Origin: JASFEQ01 sp050122535
GTDB taxonomy: Bacteria > Desulfobacterota > DSM-4660 > Desulfatiglandales > HGW-15
Assembly: GCA_050122535.1 (NCBI GenBank)
Contig: JASFIT010000306.1
Span: 1 to 5,910 of the forward strand
Length of the DNA: 5,910 nt
Direction of reading: 5' to 3'
Position 1 is the stretch's first letter. The number at the start of each line of letters is the position of its first letter. Both the position numbers and the translations under genes were made by a program. The notes beneath the pieces are model-generated. The model was not told the DNA's origin and ran no database searches. It saw nothing but the letters and a program-made list of their open reading frames with translations. Shown piece by piece: positions 4,138 through 5,910 of this stretch.

Positions 4138-5910
4138 TTGAAACTCTGCCCAAACTGTGACCAGTCCGTTGCCGAAGAGATCACCATCTGCCCTTCATGC
4201 GGAAATCAGGTAGGCGAGGGGAGAAAATATATTGACGACTACCGGATAGTGGACGTTCTGCATGAGGGCCACGCCAGCTTCCTCTGCCGCGCCATCCGGC
4301 AACGCACAGCAGAGATGGTCATGATCCGCCTTTTCACGCCAGAGTCCGGGGTGGATGAGGCGGCTGCGGCGCGGCTCAGGCGAGAATTGGAAGAAATGAA
4401 GAAACTGCCAGATGAGGGTTTTGTCAGGCATTATGCCATCAGACAGGCACCCGACGGGTTGTGGTACCGGATCAGCGAATGGTTAGACACGGAAAGTTGG
4501 GGTTCTCTGCTCGCCTCCGAGCGCCTTAGCGACCGCAGGGTGCTCCTTGACCTTTTCCATCAAATGGCCTCTTCCCTTTCTCTGCTCCATCAGGAGGGCT
4601 ACTTCATCCCTCATCTCATTCTCAACGATATCATTCCCATCAATGGCGATGGCAAAGCGCTTCAGGTCAAAATCGACTACAAGCTTTTCCGGTTCTTTGA
4701 CCCCAAACTGGACCAGCCCGGCCCCATGCTAAAGAGACTCCTGCGATGCCATCCGGATATCATCAACCAGCGACCGCTCGATTACAGGAGCGATATCTGG
4801 TCCCTGGGTAAGGTCTTTGTTGAACTCCTCACTGCGGACCTGGAGAGCACCGACTTCATTTCCAAGGTGGAAGAACTGAACTTGCCGCGTGAGGCTGAGG
4901 TCTTGCTTAAGGTCATGCTGGCTGATGATCCGGATATGCGTCCCCGCTCCATGGCTGAGGTGGCGGATTCCTTGGCGCGCATCAGGGAAAGAGAATTGGC
5001 AAATGGGGAACTGCCGGTGCCTCAAGTCGCCATGGCACCTAAAGAAGAACACCTGGAAACACCTGTGACTGCGGCCCCGCCAAAAAGGAGACTGGCAAAA
5101 TGGGTCGGCCTGTCTGCAGTCCTACTCCTCCTCCTCCTTACCGTAGCCGGTTATTTGGTTTTTTTTCAAGCGGGCGAAAGGAAGGAGGATGCGGCCTCCG
5201 CCCTGGAGGGTTTTGCCAATCAGTATGCCCCATCAGTAGCCTTTTTACTCGTCGAGTACTGGCTGGAGGTGGATGGAGAGAAGACTTACCACAACGTGGC
5301 TGAAGGAACAGCCTTTCTTGTGGACGCAGAGGGCTACATGCTGACCAGCCGGCATGTGGTCTGCCCCTGGATGGAGGACATGGGTCTTTATGCCACCGTT
5401 CAACAGTACCAAATCAACGATATAACTCCCCGCTTTGGATACCGTCTGTTTTTGTGGTTTGAAGGGGCCAAGGCCTTTAACCGTGTGGCAGCCGTGATGG
5501 AAGCCCCTGACCTCTCCGATGTCTATTTCGTCGAGGGCGCCTTGAGCTCAGAATCAAAACCAGGCCTTACCATCGCCGGCATACCCAAAACACCCACTCA
5601 AAGGCGTCAGGTCGTTGCCTCCCCGGTGCAGGACGACTACGCCGTGTTAAAAGTAGACAGGGTACCCACCGGGCTCCTGCCCCTCCCCCTGGATACGGCA
5701 ATGGATTCAGAGAGCGTCCCAAAACTCTCGCGGTTCATAACACTCGGTTTCCCCTTGGGTAGCCGGACCCAGGAGGCCACGGTCAATGTGAGTGTGACCA
5801 CTGGGCACGTGCGGCGTGCATTTGAAAACATGCTCCAGGTGGATGGCTCCATTCATAAAGGGAATAGCGGCGGACCTATCATTGATACACGGGGCAAGGT
5901 AATCGGCATT
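4138..5910 (+). CDS. Zinc ribbon - pseudokinase - transmembrane - trypsin/HtrA-like serine protease fusion, 3' end outside window
   Basis: The 591 codons present have no stop before the window edge. Domains in order: a zinc ribbon (C4-x2-C7 and C18-x2-C21); a protein-kinase-like domain (about 35-281); a Pro/Ala/Glu linker; a basic patch (K316, R317, R318); one transmembrane helix (322-343); and a serine protease domain with H406 ('LTSRHVV'), D500 ('DDYAVLKVD') and S577 ('GNSGGPIID'). The kinase part keeps its late framework ('DYRSDIWSLG' at 215-224, R268 in 'DDPDMRPRS'). It has R64 where the ATP-binding Lys belongs, IPH (157-159) in place of HRD, and DYK (180-182) in place of DFG, so it is probably a pseudokinase. 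The positive-inside rule puts the kinase-like part in the cytoplasm and the protease in the periplasm. I infer that the sensor half controls the protease through the membrane; targets are unknown. Three counted sequence lines give about 59% G+C. Confidence 0.85.
   Translation, partial: MKLCPNCDQSVAEEITICPSCGNQVGEGRKYIDDYRIVDVLHEGHASFLCRAIRQRTAEMVMIRLFTPESGVDEAAAARLRRELEEMKKLPDEGFVRHYAIRQAPDGLWYRISEWLDTESWGSLLASERLSDRRVLLDLFHQMASSLSLLHQEGYFIPHLILNDIIPINGDGKALQVKIDYKLFRFFDPKLDQPGPMLKRLLRCHPDIINQRPLDYRSDIWSLGKVFVELLTADLESTDFISKVEELNLPREAEVLLKVMLADDPDMRPRSMAEVADSLARIRERELANGELPVPQVAMAPKEEHLETPVTAAPPKRRLAKWVGLSAVLLLLLLTVAGYLVFFQAGERKEDAASALEGFANQYAPSVAFLLVEYWLEVDGEKTYHNVAEGTAFLVDAEGYMLTSRHVVCPWMEDMGLYATVQQYQINDITPRFGYRLFLWFEGAKAFNRVAAVMEAPDLSDVYFVEGALSSESKPGLTIAGIPKTPTQRRQVVASPVQDDYAVLKVDRVPTGLLPLPLDTAMDSESVPKLSRFITLGFPLGSRTQEATVNVSVTTGHVRRAFENMLQVDGSIHKGNSGGPIIDTRGKVIGI

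Noticed and set aside
4195..5052. Minus-strand frames of 66-107 codons
   Set aside because: They lie inside the plus-strand pseudokinase-protease gene, which has clear domains and motifs along the whole stretch; they are antisense shadows.

Overview
The window carries four genes on the minus strand in its left two thirds and one large plus-strand gene that runs off the right edge. Protein types, mixed base composition and intergenic DNA full of palindromes suggest an environmental bacterium, perhaps of the Desulfobacterota (former Deltaproteobacteria). That assignment is inference; no rRNA or marker gene is present.

Left part (1-1709). A fold-back repeat-like element, cut by the window edge, abuts a minus-strand radical SAM gene of the SplB (spore-photolyase-like) type with its own candidate sigma-70 promoter. 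About 640 bases without a gene follow. They hold a nested inverted-repeat element (1126-1257) and a cluster of hairpins and short repeats (1428-1648).

Middle part (1710-3861). A 200-residue membrane-anchored protein with internal beta-type repeats has a strong ribosome binding site. A hairpin-rich spacer separates it from a two-gene minus-strand pair: an 86-residue protein of unknown function overlapping by 11 bases the start of an FAD-dependent oxidoreductase that resembles geranylgeranyl reductases. The oxidoreductase is clearly richer in A+T than the gene to the right.

Right part (3862-5910). A near-consensus sigma-70 promoter (TTGACA, 17 bases, TACAAT) lies about 200 bases before a plus-strand gene that starts at a TTG codon. 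The 591 codons in the window encode a zinc ribbon, a protein-kinase-like domain lacking key catalytic residues, a basic linker, one transmembrane helix, and a trypsin/HtrA-type serine protease domain with an apparently complete His-Asp-Ser triad. The layout suggests a cytoplasmic pseudokinase sensor joined through the membrane to a periplasmic protease. This is the most interesting object in the window. It has no in-frame stop before the edge, so its C-terminus is unknown.

Nothing links the left-hand genes to one pathway. Only the oxidoreductase and the 86-residue gene look co-transcribed.
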